This document shows positions 16,575 to 25,099 of a DNA stretch of 64,000 bases, in pieces. Numbering within the stretch: position 1 is the first letter of the stretch; every line of letters starts with the position of its first letter. The notes beneath the pieces were generated by a model, which was not told the DNA's origin, did no database searches, and was given only the letters and a program-made list of their open reading frames with translations. The position numbers were made by a program, and so were the translations under genes. Source of the DNA: Bin95 sp965220855 (GTDB lineage: Bacteria; Pseudomonadota; Alphaproteobacteria; Bin95); assembly GCA_965220855.1 (NCBI GenBank), contig CBDCQY010000001.1, positions 1,240,001 through 1,304,000 of the forward strand. Reading direction: 5' to 3'.

Positions 16575-17407
16575 GCGGCGCGCCTCCCAAGCTCGCCATC
16601 GTCGCCGGCGGCGGCAGGCTGCCTGCAACGCTGGCCGAAGCCTGCCGCAGCGCCGGGCGGCCCTATGTGCTGTTGACGCTGAAGGGCTTTGCCGACCTTT
16701 CGGCGCTCGCCGGCCATCCGCAGCATCCGATCCGGCTCGGCGCCATCGGCCGGGTGCTGGAGCTCGCGCGGCGGGAGGAGGCGGCGGAGGTGGTGTTCGC
16801 CGGCCATGTGCGCCGTCCGTCGCTCGCCTCGCTCTGGCCGGACCGCTACACCGCCCGCCTCATGGCCCGGATCGCCGGCCGGACGCTCGGCGATGACGGG
16901 CTGATGCGCCATATCGTCGAGGCGTTCGAGGCGGAGGGCTTTCGGGTCGTCGGCGTCTCCGCCGTGCTGACGGACGCGCTGGCGCCGCCGGGGCCGCTCG
17001 GCTCCCTGGCGCCGGACGCGGCCGCGATGCAGGACATCCGTCGCGGCCTCGAGGTGGCGCTGGCGCTCGGCCGCGCCGACGCCGGCCAGGCGGCGGTGGT
17101 GCAGCAGGGGGTCGTGCTGGCGATCGAGGCGGCGGAGGGCACCGACCGGATGGTCGCCCGCGCGGGCGGCCTTCAGCAGCCGGGCCCCGGCGGCGTGCTG
17201 GTCAAGACCGCCAAGCCGCAGCAGGACCGGCGCATGGACCTGCCGGTGATCGGCCCGGCCACGGTCGAGGCCGCCATCGCCGCCGGCCTTTCGGGCATTG
17301 CCGTCGGGGCCGGCGGCGTGCTGGTCATGGAGCGCGAGGCGGTCGTCGCCAGCGCCGACCGGGCGGGGCTGTTCGTCTTCGGCGCGGAGCCGCCCGACGA
17401 AGGCTGA
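16571..17407 (+). CDS. lpxI: UDP-2,3-diacylglucosamine diphosphatase LpxI
   Basis: A 278-residue LpxI (formerly DUF1009), the alphaproteobacterial replacement for LpxH in making lipid X. It opens with L-A-I-V-A-G-G-G-R-L-P, and the C-terminal catalytic domain carries V-V-Q-Q-G-V-V-L-A-I-E-A-A-E-G-T-D near residue 180 and V-K-T-A-K-P-Q-Q-D-R-R-M-D-L-P near 215, which hold the acidic metal-binding residues. It starts with GTG overlapping lpxA. lpxB normally comes next, but here the following gene is on the other strand, only six bases away. Confidence 0.95.
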   Translation: MSGAPPKLAIVAGGGRLPATLAEACRSAGRPYVLLTLKGFADLSALAGHPQHPIRLGAIGRVLELARREEAAEVVFAGHVRRPSLASLWPDRYTARLMARIAGRTLGDDGLMRHIVEAFEAEGFRVVGVSAVLTDALAPPGPLGSLAPDAAAMQDIRRGLEVALALGRADAGQAAVVQQGVVLAIEAAEGTDRMVARAGGLQQPGPGGVLVKTAKPQQDRRMDLPVIGPATVEAAIAAGLSGIAVGAGGVLVMEREAVVASADRAGLFVFGAEPPDEG

Positions 17408-17413
17408 GCCGCC

Positions 17414-17800
17414 TCACGCCGGCGTGAAGCACGGCGCCTTCTGGCCGCCTTCGGTTTCGACGAACGTCACCCGCACCTTCATGCCGACGGCGAGGCTGTC
17501 GAAGTCGCAATCGACGAAGTTGGTCATCAGGGTGACGCCCTCGTCGAGCCGCACATAGCCGATGGCGTATTGGGGGTCGGATCGGCGCATGATCGAGTAG
17601 CTGTAGATCTCGCCGGTTCCGGCGGCCTCGACCATCTCCACATTGCCGGAGAGCGTGAAGGGGCTGATCTTGCGCGGATACCAGAAGAACCGCCCGGTGT
17701 CGGCGCAGCGCGGCAGCATCAGCCGGCCCTCGTTGCAGGCGTCCCAGAAGTCCTGGACCTCGACATTGGTCGGCGGGGTCGGAATCGTGCGCGCGCTCAT
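17414..17800 (-). CDS. DUF35 OB-fold protein with degenerate zinc ribbon (thiolase partner)
   Basis: A 128-residue protein of the rubredoxin-like zinc-ribbon/OB-fold (DUF35) family. A helix with F-W-D-A-C-N-E-G-R-L precedes a ribbon-like region, then the OB-fold with G-T-G-E-I-Y-S-Y-S near residue 65. The usual four-Cys ribbon is reduced to Cys32 in R-C-A-D-T-G-R, so zinc binding is unlikely. DUF35 proteins pair with thiolase-like proteins and form part of their acyl-CoA site. It overlaps the thiolase-like gene by four bases, downstream in the same operon. Confidence 0.85.
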   Translation of the reverse strand: MSARTIPTPPTNVEVQDFWDACNEGRLMLPRCADTGRFFWYPRKISPFTLSGNVEMVEAAGTGEIYSYSIMRRSDPQYAIGYVRLDEGVTLMTNFVDCDFDSLAVGMKVRVTFVETEGGQKAPCFTPA

Positions 17801-18975
17801 GCGTCTGCCCTCCCGAGAATGGTGGTGGCGCTGCCCATGCGGGTGCCGAGCGAGCCGCCGGTGCCATGGGCGAGCGCCAGCCGGCAGTCCTTAACCTGCA
17901 CCGCCGGATGCGCCTCGCCGCGCAGCTGGCGCACGGCCTCCAGCACCTTGGTGAGGCCGCCGCGATTCATGGGATGGTTGTTGCACAGCCCGCCGCCATC
18001 GGTGTTGAAGGGCAGCCGGCCGGTTCCGGAGATGAGGTTGCCGTCCGAAACGAAGGCGCCGCCCCGGCCCTTCTCGCAGAAGCCGAGGTCCTCGATGGTC
18101 TCCAGCACGGTGATCGTGAAGCTGTCGTAGATCGAGGCGTAGTCGATGTCGGCGGGCGCCACACCGGCCTCCTCGAAGGCCTGGGGGCCGGACCAGCGCG
18201 CGCCGGTATAGGTCAGATCGACCTGGCCGGACATCAGGTTCTTCGGCGCCTCGCCGCAGCCGAGCACCTTCACGCAGTCGCGGTCGAGCGCGCTCGCGAT
18301 CTCCGGCGCGACCACCAGGAAGGCGCCGCCGCCATCGGAGATGACGCAGCAGTCCAGCCGGTGCAGCGGGTCGGCGATCATCGGCGAGTTCACCACATCC
18401 TCCACCGTCACCACATTGCGCAGCATGGCGTGCTCATTGTGCTGGGCGTGGTGGGAGGCGGCGACCTTGATCCAGGCGAGCTGCTCGCTCGTGGTGCCGA
18501 ACTCGTGCATGTGGCGCCGCGCCGCCATGGCGTACATGTTCACCACGGTCGGCCCGTAGATATATTCGAACGGCACATCGGGCGAGGCGTCGCCATAGTT
18601 GCGCGGCGCGGTGCCGGTGGCCATGCCCTCGGCTCTCGGCCGTCCGGCGAGCGTGATCAGCGCCACCTTGCACTTGCCCGCCGCGATCGCCTGCGCGGCG
18701 TGGCCGACATGCACGACATAGGAAGAGCCGCCGGTCTCGGTGGCGTCCATGTGCCGGACATTCTTCAGCCCCATATATTCGATCATCGAGAGCGGCCCCA
18801 GCCCCGGCGCATCGCCGGCGCAGTAATAGGCGTCCACATCCTCGATGGAGAGACCGGCGTCGTCGAGCGCGCCGCGCGCGCTCTCGGCGTGAAGCTGGGC
18901 GACCGATTTGTCGGTCGCCCGGCGGGTGGGATGCTCGTGGATCCCGGCAATGAAGGCCTTGCCCCTTGTGGTCAT
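17797..18975 (-). CDS. SCP2/Ltp2-like thiolase-fold protein
   Basis: A 392-residue thiolase-superfamily protein of the lipid-transfer (SCP-x/Ltp) branch. The position of the thiolase nucleophile reads G-G-S-S-Y near residues 82-86, with no Cys. The C-terminal active-site elements are present: Y-D-S-F-T-I-T-V-L, N-T-D-G-G-G, N-N-H-P-M-N-R-G and A-H-G-T-G-G-S. Ltp2-type proteins without the Cys act, with a DUF35 partner, as retro-aldolases on acyl-CoA side chains in steroid degradation; others are of unknown function. Here a DUF35 partner gene overlaps the 3' end. The substrate cannot be inferred. Confidence 0.85.
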   Translation of the reverse strand: MTTRGKAFIAGIHEHPTRRATDKSVAQLHAESARGALDDAGLSIEDVDAYYCAGDAPGLGPLSMIEYMGLKNVRHMDATETGGSSYVVHVGHAAQAIAAGKCKVALITLAGRPRAEGMATGTAPRNYGDASPDVPFEYIYGPTVVNMYAMAARRHMHEFGTTSEQLAWIKVAASHHAQHNEHAMLRNVVTVEDVVNSPMIADPLHRLDCCVISDGGGAFLVVAPEIASALDRDCVKVLGCGEAPKNLMSGQVDLTYTGARWSGPQAFEEAGVAPADIDYASIYDSFTITVLETIEDLGFCEKGRGGAFVSDGNLISGTGRLPFNTDGGGLCNNHPMNRGGLTKVLEAVRQLRGEAHPAVQVKDCRLALAHGTGGSLGTRMGSATTILGRADA

Positions 18976-19035
18976 GCGGTGTTCCGTCGGTTGCGGGTAT
19001 GGATGCGGGAAGCGTAGGCGGCCGGGCCGCGCGGC

Positions 19036-20118
19036 TCAAGGCGCGATCCGCCGGCGGCGCAATTCCCGCAGCAGCCCCGCCAGCATGTCCTCGGTGTCGA
19101 TGCAGTCGTGAAAGCCCGCCCGGCGCGCCTTGATCGTGCTCACCAGCGCCGGGTTGGGCCGCTGCCCGTAGCCGAAGATGAAGTCCGCGAACTGCCAGGA
19201 CGGCACGATCTGCTCCAGCCGGTAGGGCAGCAGGCCGTGGCGCGCGACCATCCGGTCCCAGACCGGACCCTTGTCCGCCATGACGCGGCGGAGCGAGCAA
19301 GGAAAGGCCGGCGCGAGCGCCATCTCGAAGACCTCGGCCACCAGCGGCCAGAGATCGGGCCAGAGATAGCAATCGCCATTGGCGATGTTGAACGCCTCGC
19401 CGGCGGCCGCCGGGGTTCTGCCGGCCCAGTGCACGGCGCGGGCGAGCAGGCGGGCGTCGGTCGCCTCCTGAAGGCGCGGCTCGCCGCCCGGAAAGCGCAG
19501 CGGCATCCCGAGCTCCTTCGAGAGCGCCGCATAGGCCGCGACGCAGGCGAGCGCGTTCATTTGCGAGCCGATGGCCACGCCGAACACGATCTGCGGGCGC
19601 AGGACGGTCCAGCTCCAGTCGGCGCCCTCGGCCCGCGCGGCCAGCCAGTCCTCCTGGTCGTGATAGAAGTTCGGCCCCCAATAGCGCGGCTCGCGCTCCC
19701 TGGCGGGCGTCTTGAAGGGGCCGTGATGGGCGCCGTAGGCCTTGGTTCCCTGCAGCAGGGTCGCATGGCGGAGGCCGGGCGCGGCCGCCTCGACGGCCAG
19801 GACGGCGTTTTGCAGCATGGCGAGGTTGGTCGCGGCATGGTCGGGATCGCGCCAGCCGCTCGCGACATCCGCCTTCTCGTAAACGGCCGCATAGACGATA
19901 TGGGTCACGTCGCGAAGGTCGGAGAGGCCGGCCTTGCAGGCGGCCGGGTCGCGCAGATCGACCTGGCGAAACTCCGCCCCGGTCGGAAAGTCGGGCGCGC
20001 GCCGCGAGAGGCCGACAACCCGCCAGCCCGGCAGCGCGTCGAAATGCTCCACCACCGCCCGCCCGACCGTGCCGAGCGCGCCGCAGACCAGTATCGTCCC
20101 GCTTTCGGAGTCGCCCAT
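19036..20118 (-). CDS. PRISE-type NAD(P)-dependent SDR (progesterone 5-beta-reductase/iridoid synthase-like)
   Basis: A 360-residue atypical SDR. The nucleotide motif is G-A-L-G-T-V-G-R near residue 13, followed by L-S-R-R, and the PRISE-family segments L-Q-G-T-K-A-Y-G and N-F-Y-H-D-Q-E-D carry the Lys and Tyr used for catalysis. Enzymes of this group reduce activated C=C bonds of enones, though bacterial members mostly lack assigned substrates. It lies in a run of minus-strand genes, 38 bases after the YbjN-like gene and 60 bases before the thiolase/DUF35 pair. Confidence 0.85.
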   Translation of the reverse strand: MGDSESGTILVCGALGTVGRAVVEHFDALPGWRVVGLSRRAPDFPTGAEFRQVDLRDPAACKAGLSDLRDVTHIVYAAVYEKADVASGWRDPDHAATNLAMLQNAVLAVEAAAPGLRHATLLQGTKAYGAHHGPFKTPAREREPRYWGPNFYHDQEDWLAARAEGADWSWTVLRPQIVFGVAIGSQMNALACVAAYAALSKELGMPLRFPGGEPRLQEATDARLLARAVHWAGRTPAAAGEAFNIANGDCYLWPDLWPLVAEVFEMALAPAFPCSLRRVMADKGPVWDRMVARHGLLPYRLEQIVPSWQFADFIFGYGQRPNPALVSTIKARRAGFHDCIDTEDMLAGLLRELRRRRIAP

Positions 20119-20155
20119 CGCCGCGCCGCTCAGCCGGATCGCGCAGGCGCCATGC

Positions 20156-20590
20156 CTACTCCTCGACCTTCTGGATATATTCCAATAGCGCCTGCCCGGT
20201 CACCTCGATGAATTTCTTGGTGGCGAGGACGATCGCCTTCCGCGATATGCCGCCATTCAGCCAGATATAGTAATCGAAGACCAGAGCCTCCCTGTCCTTG
20301 TTTATGGAAGCTCTCGTGACAATATATTTGTCGTTGATGTAATTCACATACTCAAGCTGTTCGGCGAAGGGAACCCCGTCCTTCAACCCGAAAGCAAGAA
20401 ACAAGTAAATGGCATGTTGCGACTCATGAATAGTCGCCACATACTTCAATCCGCGTTCGGTAATAACGGTATCTCCATCCGAGTCCTTTTCGCAATCCAT
20501 GTAAGCCGCATCGTAGATCGTCCAGAGCAGGTCCCTGTCCAGCACTTCCGGCGTAACCAGATCGTTGTAGATCGTTCCCCGTCCGTTCAT
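20156..20590 (-). CDS. YbjN domain-like protein of unknown function
   Basis: A 144-residue acidic protein beginning M-N-G-R-G-T-I-Y-N-D-L. The middle part, with E-Y-V-N-Y-I-N-D-K-Y followed by a strand pair and W-L-N-G-G-I-S-R-K-A-I, resembles the YbjN fold, related to type III secretion chaperones; the match is by pattern only. The gene is clearly lower in GC than its surroundings: two 60-base lines in its centre are 45 and 50 percent GC, against about 70 percent nearby. That suggests a transferred gene or a different selection history. The ATG at 20590 was chosen because upstream sequence turns into typical high-GC intergenic DNA. Confidence 0.6.
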   Translation of the reverse strand: MNGRGTIYNDLVTPEVLDRDLLWTIYDAAYMDCEKDSDGDTVITERGLKYVATIHESQHAIYLFLAFGLKDGVPFAEQLEYVNYINDKYIVTRASINKDREALVFDYYIWLNGGISRKAIVLATKKFIEVTGQALLEYIQKVEE

Positions 20591-20723
20591 GGTCCTGCAC
20601 TCCTGCCGCTCGCCGGGACGGAAGCGTAGCGGATCGGCGTCAGGGCGCAAGGCCGAACGGGGCTTGTGCGGGCGCGCGCGGGACGGCAGGATGGGGCCTG
20701 GAGAGAGAAAGGGAGGTGCTCCG

Positions 20724-21881
20724 ATGCGTTTTCGTATTCTTGCCGCCGCGGCGGTCGCGGCCGCCATGGCGACGCCGGTCCTGGCGGACGGCCTGCCGAC
20801 GACGGTCACCATGACCGCCTATGGCACCACATCCTCGGGCTACGCCCAGTCGATCGCCATCGGGGCCATGCTCAAGACCAAGCACGACACCGAAGTGCGC
20901 GTCATCCCGGGCAAGAACGACGTCTCGCGGATGATTCCGGTGTCGCGCAAGCGCGCCCATCTCTGCGCCTGCGGCATCGCGGCCTATTTCAACCAGGAAG
21001 GCGTGTTCATGTTCGGCTCCAAGAAATGGGGGCCGATGGCGCTGCGCAATCTCTACAACAACACCACGGGGCCGCACGGCCTGATGCCCGTGGTGGCGGG
21101 CGACGCCGGCATCAAGACGGCGGAGGACCTCAAGGGCAAGCGCATGGCCTGGATCAAGGGCGCGCCGGCGCTGAACGCCAATCTCGAGGCGCTGATGGCC
21201 TTCGGCGGCGTCACCTGGGACGATGTGACCAAGGTCGAGTTCCCCGGCTGGAAGCAGGGCGTGGACGGCGTGATCGCCGGTCAGGCCGACGCCATCATGG
21301 TCTCGACGCTCTCGCCGCATGTGAACCGGCTGATGGCCTCGCCGCGCGGCAATTACTGGATTTCGCTGCCGCCGAGCGACACCGCGGCCTGGGCCCGCTC
21401 GCAGGCGGTCGCGCCCTGGTGGAACCCCAACCGCGTCTCGTCCGGCATCGGCATCGAGAACAACATCACCGGCGAGAAGGAATTCGACGGGCAGGTCTAT
21501 CCCTATCCGATCATCGTCGGCCTGGCCGGCGACCTCTCGGACGACTTCACCTACGCCATGACCAAGGCGGTCATGGAAGGCTATGACGGCTTCAGCACCC
21601 TGAAGGGCACCTCGGGCTACCAGCTCTCGAAGCAGAACCTCACCTGGGTGTTCCCCTACGCCGCCGGCTCGATCCGCTACTACAAGGAAGCCGGGCGCTG
21701 GGGCGCGGCCGAAGAGGAGCACAACAACGCGCTGCTGCAGCGCCAGGAGGTGCTGATGGGCGCCTGGAAGACCTGGTATGCGGCCAATGAAGGCATGGAC
21801 GACGAGGCCTTCGAAGCCGGCTGGGCCAAGGCGCGCGCGGAAGCGCTGCGGGCCGCTGGCATGGACGCGCCGTTCTCCTGA
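20724..21881 (+). CDS. TAXI-family TRAP transporter solute-binding protein
   Basis: A 385-residue periplasmic binding protein. A signal peptide (residues 1-21, ending P-V-L-A-D) precedes the TAXI fold, with T-A-Y-G-T-T-S-S-G-Y-A near residue 32, L-K-G-K-R-M-A-W near 140, and a C-terminal region with F-P-Y-A-A-G-S-I-R-Y-Y. TAXI proteins bind carboxylates such as glutamate or 2-oxoglutarate, but the ligand here is unknown. GGGAGG lies seven bases before the ATG. The fused permease gene follows after a terminator-like hairpin, which is the usual way for the binding protein to be made in excess. Confidence 0.9.
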   Translation: MRFRILAAAAVAAAMATPVLADGLPTTVTMTAYGTTSSGYAQSIAIGAMLKTKHDTEVRVIPGKNDVSRMIPVSRKRAHLCACGIAAYFNQEGVFMFGSKKWGPMALRNLYNNTTGPHGLMPVVAGDAGIKTAEDLKGKRMAWIKGAPALNANLEALMAFGGVTWDDVTKVEFPGWKQGVDGVIAGQADAIMVSTLSPHVNRLMASPRGNYWISLPPSDTAAWARSQAVAPWWNPNRVSSGIGIENNITGEKEFDGQVYPYPIIVGLAGDLSDDFTYAMTKAVMEGYDGFSTLKGTSGYQLSKQNLTWVFPYAAGSIRYYKEAGRWGAAEEEHNNALLQRQEVLMGAWKTWYAANEGMDDEAFEAGWAKARAEALRAAGMDAPFS

Positions 21882-21937
21882 TGACGGCCGCTTCCGACCG
21901 GGGGCGACGGTTGCGACCGGACGCCTGAAACCGCATT

Positions 21938-21970
21938 GACCCGTCGCGCTCGCGCGGCGGGTCCGTTTTA
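21938..21970 (+). terminator. Hairpin with T-tract between TRAP binding-protein and permease genes
   Basis: Arms 21938-21948 and 21953-21963 form an 11-bp stem with one G-U pair and the loop CTCG, followed by CGTTTTATT. It sits 57 bases after the binding-protein stop and 38 bases before the permease ATG. It could act as a partial terminator that lowers permease expression. Confidence 0.65.
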
Positions 21971-22007
21971 TTCCAAGAAAGCCACCCGAAGAGCGAGAGA
22001 GGCCCCC

Positions 22008-24029
22008 ATGGCCGAGGCGGGAAAGGAAGCGGCGTTCGATCGCCGCGCGGAGGAAGCCGTCGAACGGGCGGAGGCGTCCGTCAGCCGCCACCGCGATCTC
22101 GGGCCGTTCTGGATGGCGGTGCTGGTGGTGGCGTCCAGCCTGTCGGTGCTGGCCTCGATCTATTTCATTTTCAACATTCACCTGATGATCGACGTCAAGA
22201 TTTTCGGGGAAGAGACCGAATATTATTATTTCATGTTCGCCATGCTGCTGCCGCTGGTGTTCCTGCTCTACCCGCCCTGGAAGGGCGTCGGGCCGATGGA
22301 CCGGGTTCCCTGGTACGACATCGCGCTGGCGCTGATCGTTTTCGTCGTCTCGCTCACCTTCGCCGCCCATGGCGAGGATAATCTGGAGGAAGGCTGGGAA
22401 TACGCCGCGCCGGAATGGGCGGTCTATGCCTCCTATTTCATGTGGATCATGGTGCTGGAGGCGACGCGGCGCGCCGGCGGCATGCCGATCTTCCTGATCT
22501 GCCTGGTGGTGTCGCTCTATCCCGCGCTCGCCGAGCATGCGCCGGGCTTCCTCCAAGGCCAGGCGGAGACGCTGGAGGTGACCGCCAGCTTCCACATGTT
22601 CGGCACCGAGAGCGTGATGGGCATTCCCATGCGCGCCTTCGCCTCGCTGGTGGTCGGCTTCCTGATCTTCGGCGTGGCGCTGCAATTCACCGGCGGCGGC
22701 GCCTTCTTCCTCAATCTCGCCTTCGCGCTGCTCGGGCGCTATCGCGGCGGGCCGGCCAAGGTGGCGATCTTCTCCTCCGGGCTGATGGGCTCGATGAGCG
22801 GCTCGGTCATCACCAATGTGCTGACCACGGGCGCGCTCTCGATCCCGGCGATGAAGCGCGTCGGCTTCCGCCCGGCCTACGCCGGCGGCGTCGAGGCCTG
22901 CGCCTCCACCGGCGGCGTGCTGATGCCGCCGGTGATGGGCGCGACCGCCTTCATCATGGCGACCTTCCTGGAGATCTCCTACGCCGTCATCCTGGTCGCG
23001 GCGATCATCCCCTCGCTGCTCTACTATTTCAGCCTGTTCATGCAGATCGACGCCTATTCGGCGCGCTACGGCCTCGCCGGCCTGCCGGAAGCGGAAATGC
23101 CGCGCGCCCGCCAGGTGATGCGCGACGGCTGGCATTTCATCTTCGTGCTCGTGCTGCTGGTGGTCATGCTGCTGGTGATGCAGCAGGAGGCGCAGGCGCC
23201 CTATTACGCCGCCGCGCTGCTGATCGTGATCAACCAGGTGCGGGCGCGCGACCGCTGGGACCTGGAGCGCGTCAAGAATTTCCTGATCGGGGTCGCCAAG
23301 CTGTTCACCGAGCTCGCCGGCATCCTGGCGGGCGTCGGCCTCATCATCGGCGCGCTGATGCTGACCGGCAAGGTCGGCAATCTCTCGCTGGAGCTGGTCG
23401 GGCTGGCCGGAGACTCGATCTTCGTGCTGCTCATCATGGGCGCGCTCACCAGCTTCATCCTCGGCATGGGCATGACGGTGACCGCCGCCTATCTCTTCCT
23501 GGCGATCGCGCTCGCCCCGGCGCTGACCGCCAGCGGGCGCCTCGACCTGCTCGCCGTGCATCTCTACATGATGTATTGGGGCATGATCTCCTACATTACG
23601 CCGCCGGTGGCGCTGGGCGCCTTCGCGGCCGCCACGGTGGCGCGCGCCAACCCGATCACCACCGGTTTCGAGGCCATGCGGCTCGGCGCGATCATCTATT
23701 TCGTGCCGTTCTTCTTCGTGCTCAATCCGGCGCTGATCGGGCATGGCACCACCGGGGAGGTCATCACGGTGTGCGGGCTCGCCTTCGCCGGCGTGGTGCT
23801 GGTCTCCGGCTCGCTGCAGGGCTATCTGATCGGCGTCGGCCGGCTGGACGGCAATGCGTGGCTGGGCTGGCCGATCCGCATCGCGCTGCTGCTGTCGGGC
23901 CTGCTGCTGGCGCTGCCGGGCGGCGAGCTCACCGGCTATTCGCACACGGAGCTGCTGATCGCGGCGGCGGTGTTGGGCGCGCCGGCGGCGGCCGCCGCCT
24001 GGCTGCTGAACCGGCGGGAGGCGGGTTAG
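22008..24029 (+). CDS. TRAP transporter fused permease (4TM + 12TM)
   Basis: A 673-residue DctQM-type fused permease. The N-terminal third has four membrane helices equivalent to the small DctQ subunit, starting near residue 40. The rest is the large DctM-like subunit, containing G-G-P-A-K-V-A-I-F-S-S-G-L-M-G-S-M-S-G-S and the paired G-M-G-M-T-V-T-A-A-Y region. Such fusions pair with TAXI binding proteins, and one lies directly upstream. Uptake would be driven by a sodium or proton gradient. ATG at 22008 follows GAGCGAGAGAGG. The gene ends against the minus-strand small membrane gene, sharing four bases. Confidence 0.93.
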   Translation: MAEAGKEAAFDRRAEEAVERAEASVSRHRDLGPFWMAVLVVASSLSVLASIYFIFNIHLMIDVKIFGEETEYYYFMFAMLLPLVFLLYPPWKGVGPMDRVPWYDIALALIVFVVSLTFAAHGEDNLEEGWEYAAPEWAVYASYFMWIMVLEATRRAGGMPIFLICLVVSLYPALAEHAPGFLQGQAETLEVTASFHMFGTESVMGIPMRAFASLVVGFLIFGVALQFTGGGAFFLNLAFALLGRYRGGPAKVAIFSSGLMGSMSGSVITNVLTTGALSIPAMKRVGFRPAYAGGVEACASTGGVLMPPVMGATAFIMATFLEISYAVILVAAIIPSLLYYFSLFMQIDAYSARYGLAGLPEAEMPRARQVMRDGWHFIFVLVLLVVMLLVMQQEAQAPYYAAALLIVINQVRARDRWDLERVKNFLIGVAKLFTELAGILAGVGLIIGALMLTGKVGNLSLELVGLAGDSIFVLLIMGALTSFILGMGMTVTAAYLFLAIALAPALTASGRLDLLAVHLYMMYWGMISYITPPVALGAFAAATVARANPITTGFEAMRLGAIIYFVPFFFVLNPALIGHGTTGEVITVCGLAFAGVVLVSGSLQGYLIGVGRLDGNAWLGWPIRIALLLSGLLLALPGGELTGYSHTELLIAAAVLGAPAAAAAWLLNRREAG

Positions 24030-24199
24030 TCCAGGGCGGCGATGACGCCGACGATAATGCCGATCACGCCGATGACGGTGATGACGCTGCCGCCGACCCT
24101 GGCCTGAGCGCCGCCCTCGCCGCGAAGGCCGAGGCGGAGCGCAAGCACGCCCAATATCGTGACCAGGACGGACATGACCAGACCGAGCGCCGTGCCCAT
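24026..24199 (-). CDS. Small two-helix membrane protein (57 residues), function unknown
   Basis: A 57-residue open frame beginning M-G-T-A-L-G-L-V-M-S and ending V-I-A-A-L-D. Two hydrophobic stretches, about residues 3-22 and 37-55, flank a short basic and Gly-rich loop (L-R-L-G-L-R-G-E-G-G), giving a hairpin in the membrane. The start is preceded by AAGGGAGAGAAG, a good ribosome-binding region. It lies 33 bases after the stop of the PotC-type permease on the same strand, so it is probably the last gene of that operon. I do not recognise a family. It may be an accessory peptide of the transporter or an independent small membrane protein. Confidence 0.6.
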   Translation of the reverse strand: MGTALGLVMSVLVTILGVLALRLGLRGEGGAQARVGGSVITVIGVIGIIVGVIAALD

Positions 24200-24232
24200 G
24201 GGGCTTCTCTCCCTTGGCTCGTGGCTCCCGCG

Positions 24233-25087
24233 CTATTGCGGCGCCATGCCGCGCAGCCGCTCGGAGCGGCGGCGCAGCAGTTCGACGGTGGTCAGCAGGC
24301 AGACGGAGATGACCACCAGGATCGTCGCCACCGCCAGGATGGTCGGGCTGATCTGCTCGCGCAGGCCCGTGAACATCTGCCAGGGCAGCGTCTTCTGGCC
24401 GGCCGAGCCGACGAACAGCACCACCACCACCTCGTCGAAGGAGGTGATGAAGGCGAACAGCCCGCCCGAGATCACGCCCGGCAGGATCAGCGGCGCCTGC
24501 ACCTTGAAGAAGGTGCGCACCGGCCCGGCGCCGAGATTGGCGGCGGCGCGCGTCAGGCTGCGGTCGAAGCCCACCAGCGTCGCCGTCACCGTGATGATGA
24601 CGAAGGGAATGCCGAGCGCCGCATGGGCCAGCACCACCCCGGCATAGGTGCCCTGGAGGCCGATGCGGGAATAGAAGAAATACATGCCGGCCGCCGAGAT
24701 GATCAGCGGCACGATCATCGGCGAGATCAGCACCGCCATGATCGCGCCCCGGAAGGGCACATGGCTCTGCGAGAGGCCGATCGCCGCCAGCGTGCCGAGG
24801 CTGACCGAGAGCAGGGTCGCCACCGGCGCGATGCGCACCGAATTGTAGAGCGCGCCCTGCCAGTCCGAATTGGTGAAGAAGTCGTTGTAGTTCACCAGGC
24901 TGTAGGCGCCGGCCTCGAAGCGCAGCATTTCCGGCGTGAAGGTGAAGAAGGGCAGCGCGTTGAAGCTGAGCGGAATGACCACCAGCAGCGGGAAGATCAG
25001 GAAGAAGAACACCAGCGCGCAGATCAGCCGGAAGCCCCAATACCAGGCCCGCTGTCCGGTGGTCGCATAAGGGGGTAGGGCGGCCAT
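24233..25087 (-). CDS. ABC transporter permease, PotC-like
   Basis: A 284-residue inner-membrane permease of the spermidine/putrescine (MetI) type with six predicted helices. The ATPase-docking EAA loop reads A-A-A-N-L-G-A-G-P followed by F-F-K-V-Q-A-P-L-I-L-P-G, near residue 185. It would form the channel with the PotB-like permease encoded 12 bases upstream. The pot-type set A, D, B, C is complete in this operon. The substrate may be a polyamine or another small cationic or organic compound; it cannot be fixed from sequence. Confidence 0.93.
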   Translation of the reverse strand: MAALPPYATTGQRAWYWGFRLICALVFFFLIFPLLVVIPLSFNALPFFTFTPEMLRFEAGAYSLVNYNDFFTNSDWQGALYNSVRIAPVATLLSVSLGTLAAIGLSQSHVPFRGAIMAVLISPMIVPLIISAAGMYFFYSRIGLQGTYAGVVLAHAALGIPFVIITVTATLVGFDRSLTRAAANLGAGPVRTFFKVQAPLILPGVISGGLFAFITSFDEVVVVLFVGSAGQKTLPWQMFTGLREQISPTILAVATILVVISVCLLTTVELLRRRSERLRGMAPQ

Positions 25088-25099
25088 GGGGTCCCCGCG

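Noticed and set aside
20640..25040. A 1466-codon minus-strand open frame
   Set aside because: It runs antisense through the TAXI and TRAP permease genes and out of frame through the PotC-like gene; its composition (His-, Arg-, Asp-rich) is that of a high-GC shadow frame.
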